NCBI GenBank assembly: GCA_035222895.1
Contig: JAVYIG010001611.1
Span: 124,001-188,000, forward strand
Length of the DNA: 64,000 nt
Direction of reading: 5' to 3'
DNA from: Strongylocentrotus droebachiensis
Taxonomy: Eukaryota > Echinodermata > Echinoidea > Camarodonta > Strongylocentrotidae
A program made the position numbers and the translations under genes. The notes beneath the pieces are model-generated. The model searched no databases. It was not told the DNA's origin and saw only the letters and a list, made by a program, of their open reading frames with translations. Shown piece by piece: positions 1-12,500 of this stretch. Numbering within the stretch: the first letter of the stretch is position 1; every line of letters begins with the position of its first letter.

Positions 1-143
1 ATCCAATTGACAGGTTCCCACCGTTCCTGTTTTGGCGGTATTTAGGGAAAAGGTCAAGATCTCAGTTGTTTGTATGCCCCAGCCCCTCCATTCAGTGTTA
101 TTTAGGCTACGTATATGCGTGTTCCCAGCATAACTTTTGGGCC

Positions 144-277
144 AAAGTCCTGTGTGTAAAGTCAATACAGGTAGCCTTTTTTTCTTTTGTTATACAAGCC
201 TTTTTCAGCAAAAGTCCAGTGTGTAAAGTCAGTACGGGCAGACCTTTTTCTTTTGTTAGGAGCCGGAGATTTTGGGA
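144..277. repeat. Tandem duplication, ~67-bp unit
   Basis: Two copies begin at 144 and 211, each opening AAAGTCC and continuing through GTGTGTAAAGTCA and a CTTTT-rich stretch that ends CTTTTGTTA. The copies differ at a few bases. No function is evident. Confidence 0.7.
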
Positions 278-305
278 ACACGCATGGTATCTCTCCGTTC
301 ATGGA

Positions 306-347
306 GTGGGGGGGGGGGGGGGGGGGGGGGGGTGGTGGGGGGGGGGG
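306..347. repeat. Poly-G run (G25 + G11)
   Basis: A run of about 25 G (308-332) is followed by TGGT and about 11 more G. It could form a G-quadruplex, but length is unreliable in homopolymers and may reflect sequencing or assembly noise. Confidence 0.8.
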
Positions 348-606
348 ATGTATGCATGAATAGCTCAAAATTGTGATATCAGATGATGTTGGCAGATTAC
401 TATCAAAATTGAGTTGTCATATTTGTTTAGTGCAAGTTAATTGGTGCTTTTTTTTATAAATTGTGCAATGGCAGAGGCATACACAGTCAGAGATCCATCT
501 ACCGGTAGTATTTTTTTTTACAATTGCAAATTTTTTTTCTTTTTTAATTTAGAATTTGGACAGTCTCAGAAGCCATTCAGGGTGTTTGCTCATTCCTCAG
601 ATCTAA

Positions 607-832
607 GGTCCTGAAACGTGTTTCTCCAACCAGACTACCACTGACAGTTTACCTCTTGTGACTGCTTTCATCGCATCCAACCTCGCCTCTGTTCCATCCT
701 ACATTCTCCTCGTATATGAGGTCCTGAATCAGAAGTCTCCAAACCAGACTCCCACTTACAGATTACCTCTTGTGACTGCTTTTTATCGCAACCATCCTCG
801 CCTATTGTGTCTGCCTGATCCATCCTACATGG
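607..832. repeat. Tandem duplication, 113-bp unit
   Basis: GGTCCTGAA starts at 607 and again at 720. Both copies continue through CCAGACT, a shared TTACCTCTTGTGACTGCTTT block and a CATCC/CCTCGCCT block, with scattered differences. It is a diverged two-copy direct repeat with no coding signal. Confidence 0.75.
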
Positions 833-886
833 TAATCACCACACTCTCGAACGTCTCCATTATTCACGTAAGCTTCCCATTGTTTA

Positions 887-905
887 CCCCCCCCCCCCCC
901 CCCCC
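887..905. repeat. Poly-C run
   Basis: About 19 consecutive C. Another run of about 16 C lies at 1336-1351. Confidence 0.85.
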
Positions 906-2600
906 TTCTCAATTTGGCCTTCCTTATATAGCTCTCTGACCCTTCAGTTTTTTTGCCTCCCTCTCTTCCCCCATTTAAATGCCTGCCATTCGTGGTCTGC
1001 TTTCAACAGTCCTACCCTATTCTGATTTACATTTTCTCTACCCTCTCCCTTATCCTATGGTATTCCACATCTTGTTTTTGTGTGTTACCTCTCCAATCCC
1101 AGCCAAGTTTGATTGTCCATTCACAGCCTCTTTATAGTTCTATGTCTTCACCTTTTTTATGGCTGTACTGGTATGCATGTGTTTGTATTATAAGATGTAT
1201 TTACTCTTATGTCTTTATGTTCTCATGTCATGTTAGCCCCTGTTGTAGTTTCTGCTTCGATTTAAAATTTTGGCCCTATATAATTATCATTCATTAAATT
1301 AGAATGATCAGATAGAACGATGTCATACTTTTGTACCCCCCCCCCCCCCCCATCATGAAAGCACGATCTCATAGATATACTTCATTTGTGTGTTTTTAAA
1401 ATACATGCAAATTATATGAAAAGTTCAAATAGCGTTCAGTTATAACTTGTTTTATAGCCATAGTGCTGTATATGGCAGGGCGGACTCTCACATACTATTG
1501 TGCCAGATATAAGTGCGATTGCCATGGCCATTCAGTGAATGTATGGGTCTCTGGGCATTTACTAAAACATAGACATCGTACATGTTTGTATGTGTTTTTT
1601 TTTTTAAAGCATATGTAATATCCTCAAATTAGTGTATGTTTCTGTGTTTCAGATTTTAGCATAGATGATCATTATACTTGATCTATTCATCTGTATTTCT
1701 TACATGCCCCACAAGGGGTCATTATAAAAATTAAAAGTCATTGTCAGTGTAAGTGATGACGTGGTTTGCAAAAGTCCTGAATTTGATGTACACACATGTT
1801 CATTCGCCTATTAGGTTATATGCCTGGGGTCCCATTATTGCCCTGAATGGTCATGTCATCCAGTGCGTCTTATTGGCACAGCGTTGATGCGTAATATCGC
1901 CCTCTATAGTTTTCTTATGTACACCTCTGTTTTTATCTTACATGCACATCTTGTTTCTTTTTGTCTTTCTGCAGGTATTGGGACTACACTATATGTTTTG
2001 TGTTGTTTGTATTGTGTTGTTATATTCCACTCCTTTCATCATCATGGCCTTTTTGGCCTGAAATTTTCCATTTCACCTTCACCCATTTCACCTCTCCCTA
2101 CGAAAACCTCATTCCCTAAAGCAAAGTGAAACATTACATGTTCATATTTCAGAAGAAGTTATCACACATTTCAACCATTTCACCTCATTTCAATACGAAC
2201 GATTCATCCAAGTAAAAGCTCAAGTCAAATCTGAAAAACAAACTGAAAACAAACTTATCAAGAATCTGTGAAACAAAAAGAATATTAAATAAACAAGTAT
2301 AATTCTTTAAAAAGGCTCTGTGCATTTTAAATTTATTCTTGGTGTAAAAGCAGATGATATATTGATTGGTATATGAGTTGATACGCATACTGTCTCTTTG
2401 GTTGAATGTAAATGAATTGATGATAAAGATTGGAGTGTGTGAAAGAAAGTTCTAAAAAAATAAAAATTTGCTGTGGTGAATTGCACGACTTACGTTTGAA
2501 TTATAACTGGTAAAATTGTGAAAGATTGGTGGCAAGGTTGTGTGTATGCAGAATGTTATAAAGCCGACACAAATATTACATGAAAACTTGTTATTTTATA

Positions 2601-3480
2601 AGAGACCCGTGGTGAAGCGAAATAGTGAAACGGTAGTGGTATATTCGAGATTGTTAGAGAGTCTAAATAAAGGTGCGAGTTTTATTTGTTGAATAACGGC
2701 GTAATAGTATTTGTATAACCTACAGGAACGTAAATAATTTAGATAATTTAGCACAGTGGTATGATAGAAGAGGCACAGTGTGATTGTTTATTAAGCAAAG
2801 CAATTTCATGAACGTGAAATAAAGAGTGGCATATCATTTGTAATCGAATAAAACAAAGGTTTTGACAGATCGTAACTATCAATATAAGCAAAGTGTGCCA
2901 AGTTAATATAAACAAGAGTGTCGGTGAAATAAACCAGATTACTAAAGTTCAGAGTATATGCTCAAACGTGTGTAAGCCTATGTTATAATCATTAAAACAA
3001 AACAAAAACACATTTTATATTAAAGAGCTATATATCATATAGACATAAGTTTTAAGAGACCCGTGGAGAAGTGAAACGGTAGTGGTATATTCGAGATTGT
3101 AAGAGAGTCTAAAAAAAGGTGCGAGTTTTATTTGTTAAATAACGGCAAAATAGTATTTGTATAACCTACAGGAACGTAAATAATTTAGCACAGTTGTATG
3201 ATAGAAGAGGCACAGTGTGGTTGTTTATTAAGCAAAGCAATTTCATGAACGTGAAATTAAGAGTAGCATATCATTTGTTTGTAATCGAATAAAACCCAAG
3301 GTTTTGTCAGAACGTAACTATATAAGCAAAGTTAATATAAACAAGAGTGTCGGTGAAATAAACCTGATTACTAAAGTTTCGAGTTTATGCACAATTGTGT
3401 GTAAGCTATGTTATAATCATTAAAACATAAAGAAAACACATTTTATATTGAAGAACTATATACCATATAGACATAAATTA
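2601..3480 (+). repeat. Two ~450-bp tandem repeats upstream of the Helitron ORF
   Basis: Unit 1 is 2601-3054 and unit 2 is 3055-3480. Both begin AGAGACCCGTGG, carry GAAACGGTAGTGGTATATTC, a GAGGCACAGTGTG block and GAGTGTCGGTGAAATAAAC, and end near CACATTTTATATT and ATAGACATAA. A third start (AGAGAC) occurs at 3481. Unit 2 is slightly shorter through small deletions. The position just before the ATG suggests leader or promoter sequence of the element; this is inference, since no TATA box or transcription start was proven. Confidence 0.8.
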
Positions 3481-3563
3481 AGAGACTGCATTTTGTTCGT
3501 CAAAATTGGAAACGTGAAGGTTGAGCCAAATCGTATCAATTTGTACGGCTAATCATTAAAACC

Positions 3564-6500
3564 ATGTTGGAAAAAGACACATCACTTGTGCCGGATGGCA
3601 ACACGTGCATCATGAAAGGCAATGTGGATTGTTGCGTCTGTGGCCTAGATATCCAAGATAATGAAAACAAAACAACCTGTGAAACATGCTTGTACCATTA
3701 CCATGTGCCATGTATGGGATTACCTTCTGCAAAGGAGTTGACTAATGCTCAAGTAGTATGGATATGTTGCTACTGTGGTAACAACAATTTGTCTAAGCGC
3801 TTATATGACCAATTTGGAATCCCTATTGACGAAAACATGTACGAAAATCTAACCATGGATGATCTAACGAAAGACATTAAGGATAATGACCACGCAGCAC
3901 AGCCAACTCGTGGTCGAGACAAGAGAAACAAATCTTCATCAAGTGGGAAAAGGCATATTCCTCGGGGCAAGAAAAGACTACTTTCGCCAAACCAATCAAC
4001 CACAAAGAAAAGGAAATCTGGTGAATGCCAGAATAGTAATAGAATCGGTGATAATGATTGCCATTCGTGTACAAGTGACATTAAAACGACATTCACAAAG
4101 AATATCTTTAGGGAGGCAACCAATGATCGAACTGATGGAACTGCTGATGATAGTGCCGAAATTTGGGGAACGGTAAAAACAAGGAGACCTAAGCCGCTTA
4201 ATGATAAAAATGTGTGCCGTAAAGCAACGAATGCGAATATTGACACATATTCTAGCACGGACAAAGTCAAAGGTCGAGAAAAAGGTGTCACGTACATTGG
4301 GAAAGCGATGGCATACTTGTACACAAAATCATCAAGAAAAAAAGTAAAATCTCATTTAAAGCAATCTCAAAATGGATGTAATAAAGACCTTATCAACGAC
4401 AAAACAGAAAAGAACATCACCACCAATGAGAACGACCTTGACAACGTCAAATCAGGAAAACACTCCACCAAAGAGAACGAAGAAAACAATAGTAATAGAG
4501 TTTTTGTAAAAAGTTTGAGCACTCCTGTAAAAGAGAATGAACAACAAAGTCAAATAACTTCCGACCATTGTTATCAAATTGGTGTGATGGCTACACTTTT
4601 TTCTAAGATCAACGACATGAGCAAATGGACCTCCTCAGATCTTGATACTATCGTGACATGTGCTAAAGACGCTGATATACCGGGTGATCCACGTGAATCG
4701 ACCAACAATCGTAGTGGAAAAATAATTCATGCCTTTGACAAATGTTTTGAGTTAGAAATTTGTGAATCCCACACCGGTCCTCTTATACAAGAACACACTG
4801 AAACGAATGTACCCTCTGGTAAAGTTCCGTTGATCAATGCTCTAGAAGATGCCCTAGATACACATCGAAAGTCAGATGGATGCCTCGTCGAATTCAACGA
4901 ACATACTTTTGTTATAATGCCTCATACCACTGGATATTATATCTTTGACACACATGCACAAAAAGAAATAGGTGGACGACACATGTTGATGCACACGATC
5001 ACATGGACAGGTGCTTACGCATTTTGTTTACAATTGGCACATATAACGAATCTTCCAACTAGTGAACCATACAAACTCATCCAAGTGAAAGTACATGACC
5101 CTCATCAGAACAGTATATCACAATGTCCGAAAGACACAAACAAAGATGTCGTCACTGAAACTGTACAAAAGAACACACATGCATCAAAAAGTAAGGTAAT
5201 TGAAGAAGAAGGCAAGGCCTGCAACATCGCACCAAAATGTCCCAAACATTTATCCTCAGAGACTTCAAATAAAAATGAAGAAAAATCCACCAGTGATTCT
5301 CCTATGATTAATATCACCACTGAAAGCAACGATGAAGAACATGTAATTGCAGATGACAAGTCAAATCACCCACAACGGAAAGAGGGAAAAGGAAAGAGTG
5401 TAATCAATACTTTCAAAAAACAATCAGACGACACAGCATTTGAAAGCACTTTTAACAGATCGAATGAAAGACAGAAATGGAATATCCTTGAGAATGAGAC
5501 CGATTTGATTTCAGACAGCATGAAAATCACACAAACATCACATAAATGCATTTCTGGATCTCGTAATAAAGCAGAATCCTCTCAGGTGTTATCGCTTGAT
5601 TTGACATTGGATGAACCAAACGTGACAGAAATAAGCACTACTAAGAAAGAAAATGATGTTACAAGAATGGCTACCGGTATATTTCACGAAGACTCTGATG
5701 ACTTGATAATACTAGGAGAAATACAACAGTCTGTCTTGCACTTTTCACCTGTGAATGAAATGAAGAAGAAAGACTACTGCTCAAAGTTAAACATTCATGA
5801 AATTACACCCACTTCTAATATAGAAACTCAAACATGTCAACCTATTGGACATCCATGTGCAATCAAACATATAACGGGTGATGGAAATTGCTTCTTTCGT
5901 GCCATATCATTTTGCGTATCAGGAAACGAGAACAACCACTTACTTGTGAGAAAAGCTATTGTTGTCCATCTTCTAAAAAACAAGAACACATTTGAGAATC
6001 GTTTGAGAGATGGTTATGTCAACGTTTCAAATTACGTGACAAAGAGCAAAGTGTTTCAAAACGGAACTTGGGCTACCGAAATGGAGATTATAGTTTTGGC
6101 GAATTTAATTGAAACTGATATATACATATATGATGAGCAAAGCTTTAAATGGAGTATATTTTCGGGCAAGGATGTACAACTTGGAAAGGTTACCTCTGAC
6201 AATGGAATTTATTTGAGACATACGCAAGGAATACATTACGATGTTGTTTTGTCATCGGTACAATCATTTCAGCCCAATAATCCCAATGAACAGCACAATG
6301 GAACTGAAAAGGAAAACACACTTGCATTTGATGCTCCACAATACCAAGAGAAATGCGCAACAAGCACACCACAATGTCCCAAAGAGTTATCCAAAATGGC
6401 ATCAAAAAATGATGGTGACAATGTAAGCACCCCCGCCAATGATTCGGAAACAGGTCAGACTCCTACAAAAAGCATTTATGTAGTATCAGTGACCGATGAA

Positions 6501-9500
6501 AGTGAAAAGAAAACTGGATCGTCTGTTGCTTCAGAAGTATCTATGCTAATTGCACAAAATACATTAAATGAAGGTGAGACTTATGAAAGAATAGGCAGGA
6601 AACAAACGAGTAAAACAAACAAGGTGGAGAAAGCATATAAGCAAAAGTGTCATGAAAGCTGTACAATAAATGACTCATCCCAGTTTCAGAAAGAAATACG
6701 CGCAGAATACCACATTCCGCCTATCTCCTATGAGAATGGCAGTTCCTCGGAAAGAATTCAGACAATCGATCAAAACACAACGGGTACGAAGGTAAACTTA
6801 CAAAAAAAGATTATTGCTCAGGGCACGTTCAATCAGGGCCATCCAAGATTTGGCAGTTCAAGCGGGAAGCAATGTGTTTGTAATTCTTTAATTGCAGTGT
6901 TAAACAGCAAGTCCAAGAAAGCCAACCAATGGAAGAGTTGTGATCTAGATCGAATTTTGACAATTGGTGATAATTTGTATACCAATATAAGAAGAAGCAC
7001 TTCCGTCACAACGGATTACTTAGCAATGAATCAATTACCTACGGAATTGGATGGATACGATGACTGGAATGACTATTTTACGATTGTATATCACGAAACA
7101 ATTTTAGGACAGTTATATGATGTTCAATTGCATAATAAAGAACTTGGTTTTGTGACATTAGAACATGCATTCGAACAACAACTCTGTAAGAATTGTGATG
7201 CCCATTTTGTGACCTTCGCCAACAACACATTTGTAGTCATAACAGGACATGAGGGGTATTACATATTTGATTCGCATTCAAGAAGCAATCGAGGCTTTAT
7301 AAGTGAAAATGGGTATAGCATTTTACTTCATACACCAAGCTGGCAAGGGGTTTACAAACATTGTATGACATTAGCAAAGACATTGGGTTGTCAAATGAAC
7401 CATTATTTTGAAGTAACTGGGGTATCAGTACAAGCAGTATCCGGTAAGAATGAGACATTAACCGGTTTTCCTATATTACAAGGCATCCCTACGTCCTCAT
7501 CTACGCAGTATAGCACAACGTCTCAATGCTCATCGCATTCTAATGAAAAGAAACGGCAATATGAAGCGCCAAGTCTTAATCACAATAGAAACCCCAAAAA
7601 GGATCACATAATTGAGCTTTCTCAAGAAACCACTGTTGATTTGCACCAAACGAAACCTAAACCTGAACTTCTCGATGTACATGACTACAATGGTCAACTA
7701 TTTGCATTAAAGAATGTAAGGGTTGTATTGGAAAAATTACAAGAAGCGGAATTCGGAGACCATTGTTTTGCCATTAAAACGGAAGAGACTGTGTCAATAG
7801 ACAGCTTTGTAGATGAAAATTTAAAACACTCTCAAATGGAAGATGAAAAAACCAAAAAAAAGATCACCAGTGTGGAAGAAGATGCAAAAGCCAAATCATT
7901 TGAAAAGAAACGACAATATGAAGCACCAAGTCTTATACATAATAGAAACCCCAAAAAGGATCACATAATTGAGCTTACTCAAGATTCGTCTGATGTTGTT
8001 CACAAAACTAGTAATCCAAATCCTAAACTTCTCGATGTACATGTTTACAATGGTCAACTATTGTCATTAAAGAATGTAAGGGTTAAATTGAGAAAATTAC
8101 AAGAAACGAAATTTGGGGACCATTGTTTTGCCAATAAAACGGAAGGGACTGTGTCAATAGACAGCTCTGTAGATGAAAATATAAAACACTCTCAAATGGA
8201 AGATGGAAAAACAAAGGGAAAGATCACCAGTGTGGAAGACGATGCAAAAGCCAAATCATTTGAAAGCGTTTCCAAGAAATCGAATACAAAACGAAAATGG
8301 GATAAGCTTGAAAATGGAGCACAATTTAGCTCTGACCGTAAGAAACTCAAACGAACGTCACAAAGGAACATTTCTAGAAAACATATTTACCAAGCAGAAT
8401 CCATTCAGGAAATGCCTGATTCAAAATTGAATGAACCAAAGGTCACCGCAAGAGGCAGTGCTAAAATAGAAAAGGATGTAATCAAAATTAATACAGTGTT
8501 ATATAATATAGACTCTGATGATTTGATAGTATTAGAAGAAATACAGCAAACGGTCTTGTACTTTGCACCACTGAATAAAATGAAAAAGAACGAATCGTGC
8601 ACGAAGTTAAACATTCTCGATATTACACCATCTTCTAACAATGGTGCTGAAAGATGCACACCTATAGAACATCCATGTACAATCAAACATATCATGGGTG
8701 ATGGAAATTGCTTCTTTCGTGCTATTTCATTTTGCTTATCAGGAAACGAAAATAATCACTTACTTGTGAGAAAAGCTATTGTTGTCCATCTTTTAAAAAA
8801 CAAGAACAAATTTGAGACACGTTTGAGAAATGGTTTTGCCCACGTTCCAGATTACGTGACAAAGAGCAAAGTTTTTCAAAGTGGTACCTGGGCTACCGAA
8901 ATGGAGCTTATGGTTTTGGCGAATTTGATTGAAACTGATATATACATATACGATGAGCAAAGCTTTAAATGGAGTATATTTTCGGGCAAGGATGTTCAGC
9001 TTGGAAAGGTTACTTCTGACAAAGGAATTTATTTGAGACATACGCAAAGAATACATTACGATGTTGTTTTGTCAGTACAAACATCTCAGTCTAATATTCC
9101 TCACAGAATATACAAGAATAAACAAGAAAAAGAGCCTAACATGAATCCTGAAGGAACAAAAAAGAAACGAAAGAAAAAAACGAGTTATGTTCAAAGGAAC
9201 AAACAGAGCAGAGAGATCATGAGACAAAAACGAGCTACAGCAAACGAAGACACTAGTATCAAAAATATCAAAAAGACAGAAAAACGTTTAGAAGATACAA
9301 TAGCTCGCAAAACAAGGAGAGCGAATGCAATGAGGGTTAGATATGCTAATGATATAGCATACAAAACACAACAAAATCTGAGAGCAAAAGTTGCACAACA
9401 CCAAAAGTATCATGAGGGACATTTCGTTGAAATAAACAAAGACACCAATGGAAAACTTAGACAAAATAAACCTCATAGATGTGGTGAATCTTTTAGGGAC

Positions 9501-12500
9501 ATGCGTCTTCATGCCATGAAAGAAAAATACCACTCTGACTTAATGTATAAAACCAGAAAAATCAAAATCGTTAAAGATAAATATTTGGCAAATGTTAAGT
9601 TCAGGGACAAAGTTAAATCAACATCAAGAATTCGTTACAAAAATCCACAATTTAAAGATGAAATTAAAGCAAACATGAACAAATATAATAAAAAGAGATA
9701 TGCCAATCCCTATTTCAGAGAACAGCACAAAGCATCCATTAAAAAAAGATATGCCAATCCACATTTCAGACAACAGCACAAAGCAACCATTAAAAAAAGA
9801 TATGCCAATCCACATTTCAGACAACAGCACAAGGCAGCAATGGGAAAAGTCATGAGAAGGAGATATGCCAATCCACATTTTAGACAACAGCACAAGGCAG
9901 CAATGGGAAATGTCATGAAAAGGAGATATGCCAATCCACATTTCAGACAACAGCACAAGGCATCCATCAGCAAAAGATATGCAAATCCAAATTTCAGACA
10001 TCAGCACAAGGCATTAATGAAGTGTGTGTCGAAAAAGAACTATAGCAATACAGAATTCAAACAAAAGAGATCAATGTCCTTAAAAATGAAATACCTAAGA
10101 ATCGATAAGTACAGGCTAAATGTACTCAAACGTAACTTGAAAAGAACTGAACTTAAGAAATTGGAAATGTCCGCTTTCCATAATGTTTTAAAGCGCTTCC
10201 GTCAAATTACTTCCGGTGGTCCAGAATATGTGTGCTCTGTGTGTTTAAAACTTCTTTTTGAAAGCCAGGTAATAAAATGCATTAAGAGCAAATATATGGA
10301 CACTTCATGTATCAGTGACAAGTATTTGCATGTCTGTAATCCCCAGTGCACTTTAATATGTGAGATAGCAAAATCTGCTAGATCGTTTTTATGGATATGT
10401 TTCACCTGCGACAGCAAATTACGTGCTGGGAAAGTACCTGCAGAAGCAAATATAAACAATCTACAGCTTCATGATATTCCGGAAGAAATTGCTCAGTTAA
10501 ACAATTTAGAACAGCATTTAATTGGATTGCATATCCCTTTCATGAAATTAATGGCGTTGCCGAAAGGTGCTCAAAACGGAGTGCATGGTCCAGTTGTGTG
10601 CGTACCTTCAAACACATATGGAACAGTGGACATGTTGCCTAGACCTGAGACCGAAGACCAAACGATTCGTGTTAAATTGAAAAGGAAATTGTCATACAAA
10701 AGCTATTACAAATACAAGTATGTAAATAAATCTAAAGTGTTGAATGCATTACAGTACTTGAAAGATAACAATAAGTGGTATGTTGATGTCACCATTGATA
10801 ACGATTGGGAAAATTCCTTTTCACAAAATGTTGACAGTCACGAAGACGATGATGAAGTTGAAGACTCAGCAATTGATGAAAAAAGTTGCCCTACTTCCTC
10901 GGAAAAGACATCTGAAGTATTGGATCACACCTTGCCAAAAGTCCCAAACCCTGAAGAAAACAATCCTATCGACAGTTTACATGGCCAAAATGTTGACAGT
11001 CACGAAGACGATGATGAAGTTGAAGACTCAGCAATTGATGAAAAAAGTTGCCCTACTTCCTCGGAAAAAACATCTGAAGTATTGGATCACATCTTGCCAA
11101 AAGTCCCAAACCCTGAAGAAAACAATCCTATCGACAGTTTACATGGGCAACCAGTGCTCAAAGGCGATGTTGAAGATGATTCAGAAGAGCGGCTCTGTGG
11201 GATTCAGTTAAATACATGTTTACAACCAGCAAATATTGGACAGGATATTTTAGATCAATGCTTTGATGAAATACTTTGTTGTGCTCCGTGTGAAGGAAAC
11301 AGTCCTGTATCAATACTGAAAGATGAAAGCAATGAAGCAAAATGCTTTCCGTCATTATTTCCAAAGGGTCAGCCAACATTCCATGATGGTAGAAGTGTAA
11401 AAATAACTCTGGGCCGTTATTTGCACAATAGATTGATGCATGTGGATAGCAGATTTGCTCAAAACACTGATTACATTTTTTATGCCCAATATATCTATGA
11501 AATGCAGCAAGTTTTGTCACAGGTTTCTATTGCATTAAGACAGAGTTCAAACAGAAAGGATGATTCTACTCTTATCACTGCATCCGATTTAAAAAATGCG
11601 GATAAAGTTTATGATATATTAAAAGCGGACAAGGGTTACAGATTCTTGAAACAAATTCGCGGTACACCCCCGTACTGGCAAAATGCACAGAAAGATGTTC
11701 TAGGAATGGTTCGACAACTTGGTAAACCCACCTGGTTTGGGTCATTTTCTTCAGCTGATATGAGATGGCCTGAAATAATGAATACACTACTCAGACAATC
11801 GGGCGATGCAAGAAAGATAGACGATTTAGACTGGGCAGACAAATGCAATCTTTTAAAATCAAATCCAGTTACTGTTGCTAGAATGTTTGATTATCGATTT
11901 CAAACTTTTTTGAAGAAAGTCATTTTATCACCATCCAAACCCATTGGTAACGTCATAGATTACTTTTATCGTATCGAATTTCAACAAAGGGGATCACCTC
12001 ATGTTCATATTTTGATATGGATTGAGAATGCACCGATATTAGGAGTTGATAAAGATGAGTATGTTGTACAGTTCATTGATAAGTATATTTCATGCGAGAA
12101 GCCTACAGAAAAGGAAGATCCAGAACTACATGAAATTGTTTCACACGTCCAGAGCCACAGTAAGAAACATTCTAAATCATGCAAAAAGAAAGGAACGACG
12201 TGCAGATTTAATTTTCCAAAACCAATATCCAAAAGAACGTTTATCTCGAAACCAGCCGAGGGTAATGAAGATAAAGATATTGAAACCGATCAAAAGAATG
12301 CCAAAGAATTGTTGGAATCTGTAAAAATCGAATTAGCAAACGAAACAAACTATAAAAGTACAACTGCCCTTTTTGGAAAACTTGGTATTACCCAAAAACA
12401 ATTTGAGAATGCATATGCTGAATTAGCATCCCAAGAAAGTATAATCCTCAAAAGAAAACCACAAGATGTCTGGATAAATCAATTTAATCCACACTTACTT

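Larger units (their letters stand above)
1..2600. other. Non-coding flank, low complexity
   Basis: I see no gene here. Small open frames exist, but they have low-complexity composition and no recognisable domain. The stretch holds short tandem duplications, homopolymeric G and C runs, and T-rich or CT-rich sequence, listed separately. Part of it may belong to the 5' end of the Helitron that follows, because I could not place that element's left terminus. Confidence 0.6.

Noticed and set aside
953..1297. 114-codon plus-strand frame
   Set aside because: Hydrophobic, Cys/Ser-rich composition from CT-rich DNA; no motif and no supporting gene structure.
3770..4324. 184-codon minus-strand frame inside the Helitron ORF
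   Set aside because: Shadow of the plus-strand Helitron gene; no domain and not supported against a 3,994-codon frame. The same holds for the other antisense frames in 3564-15548.
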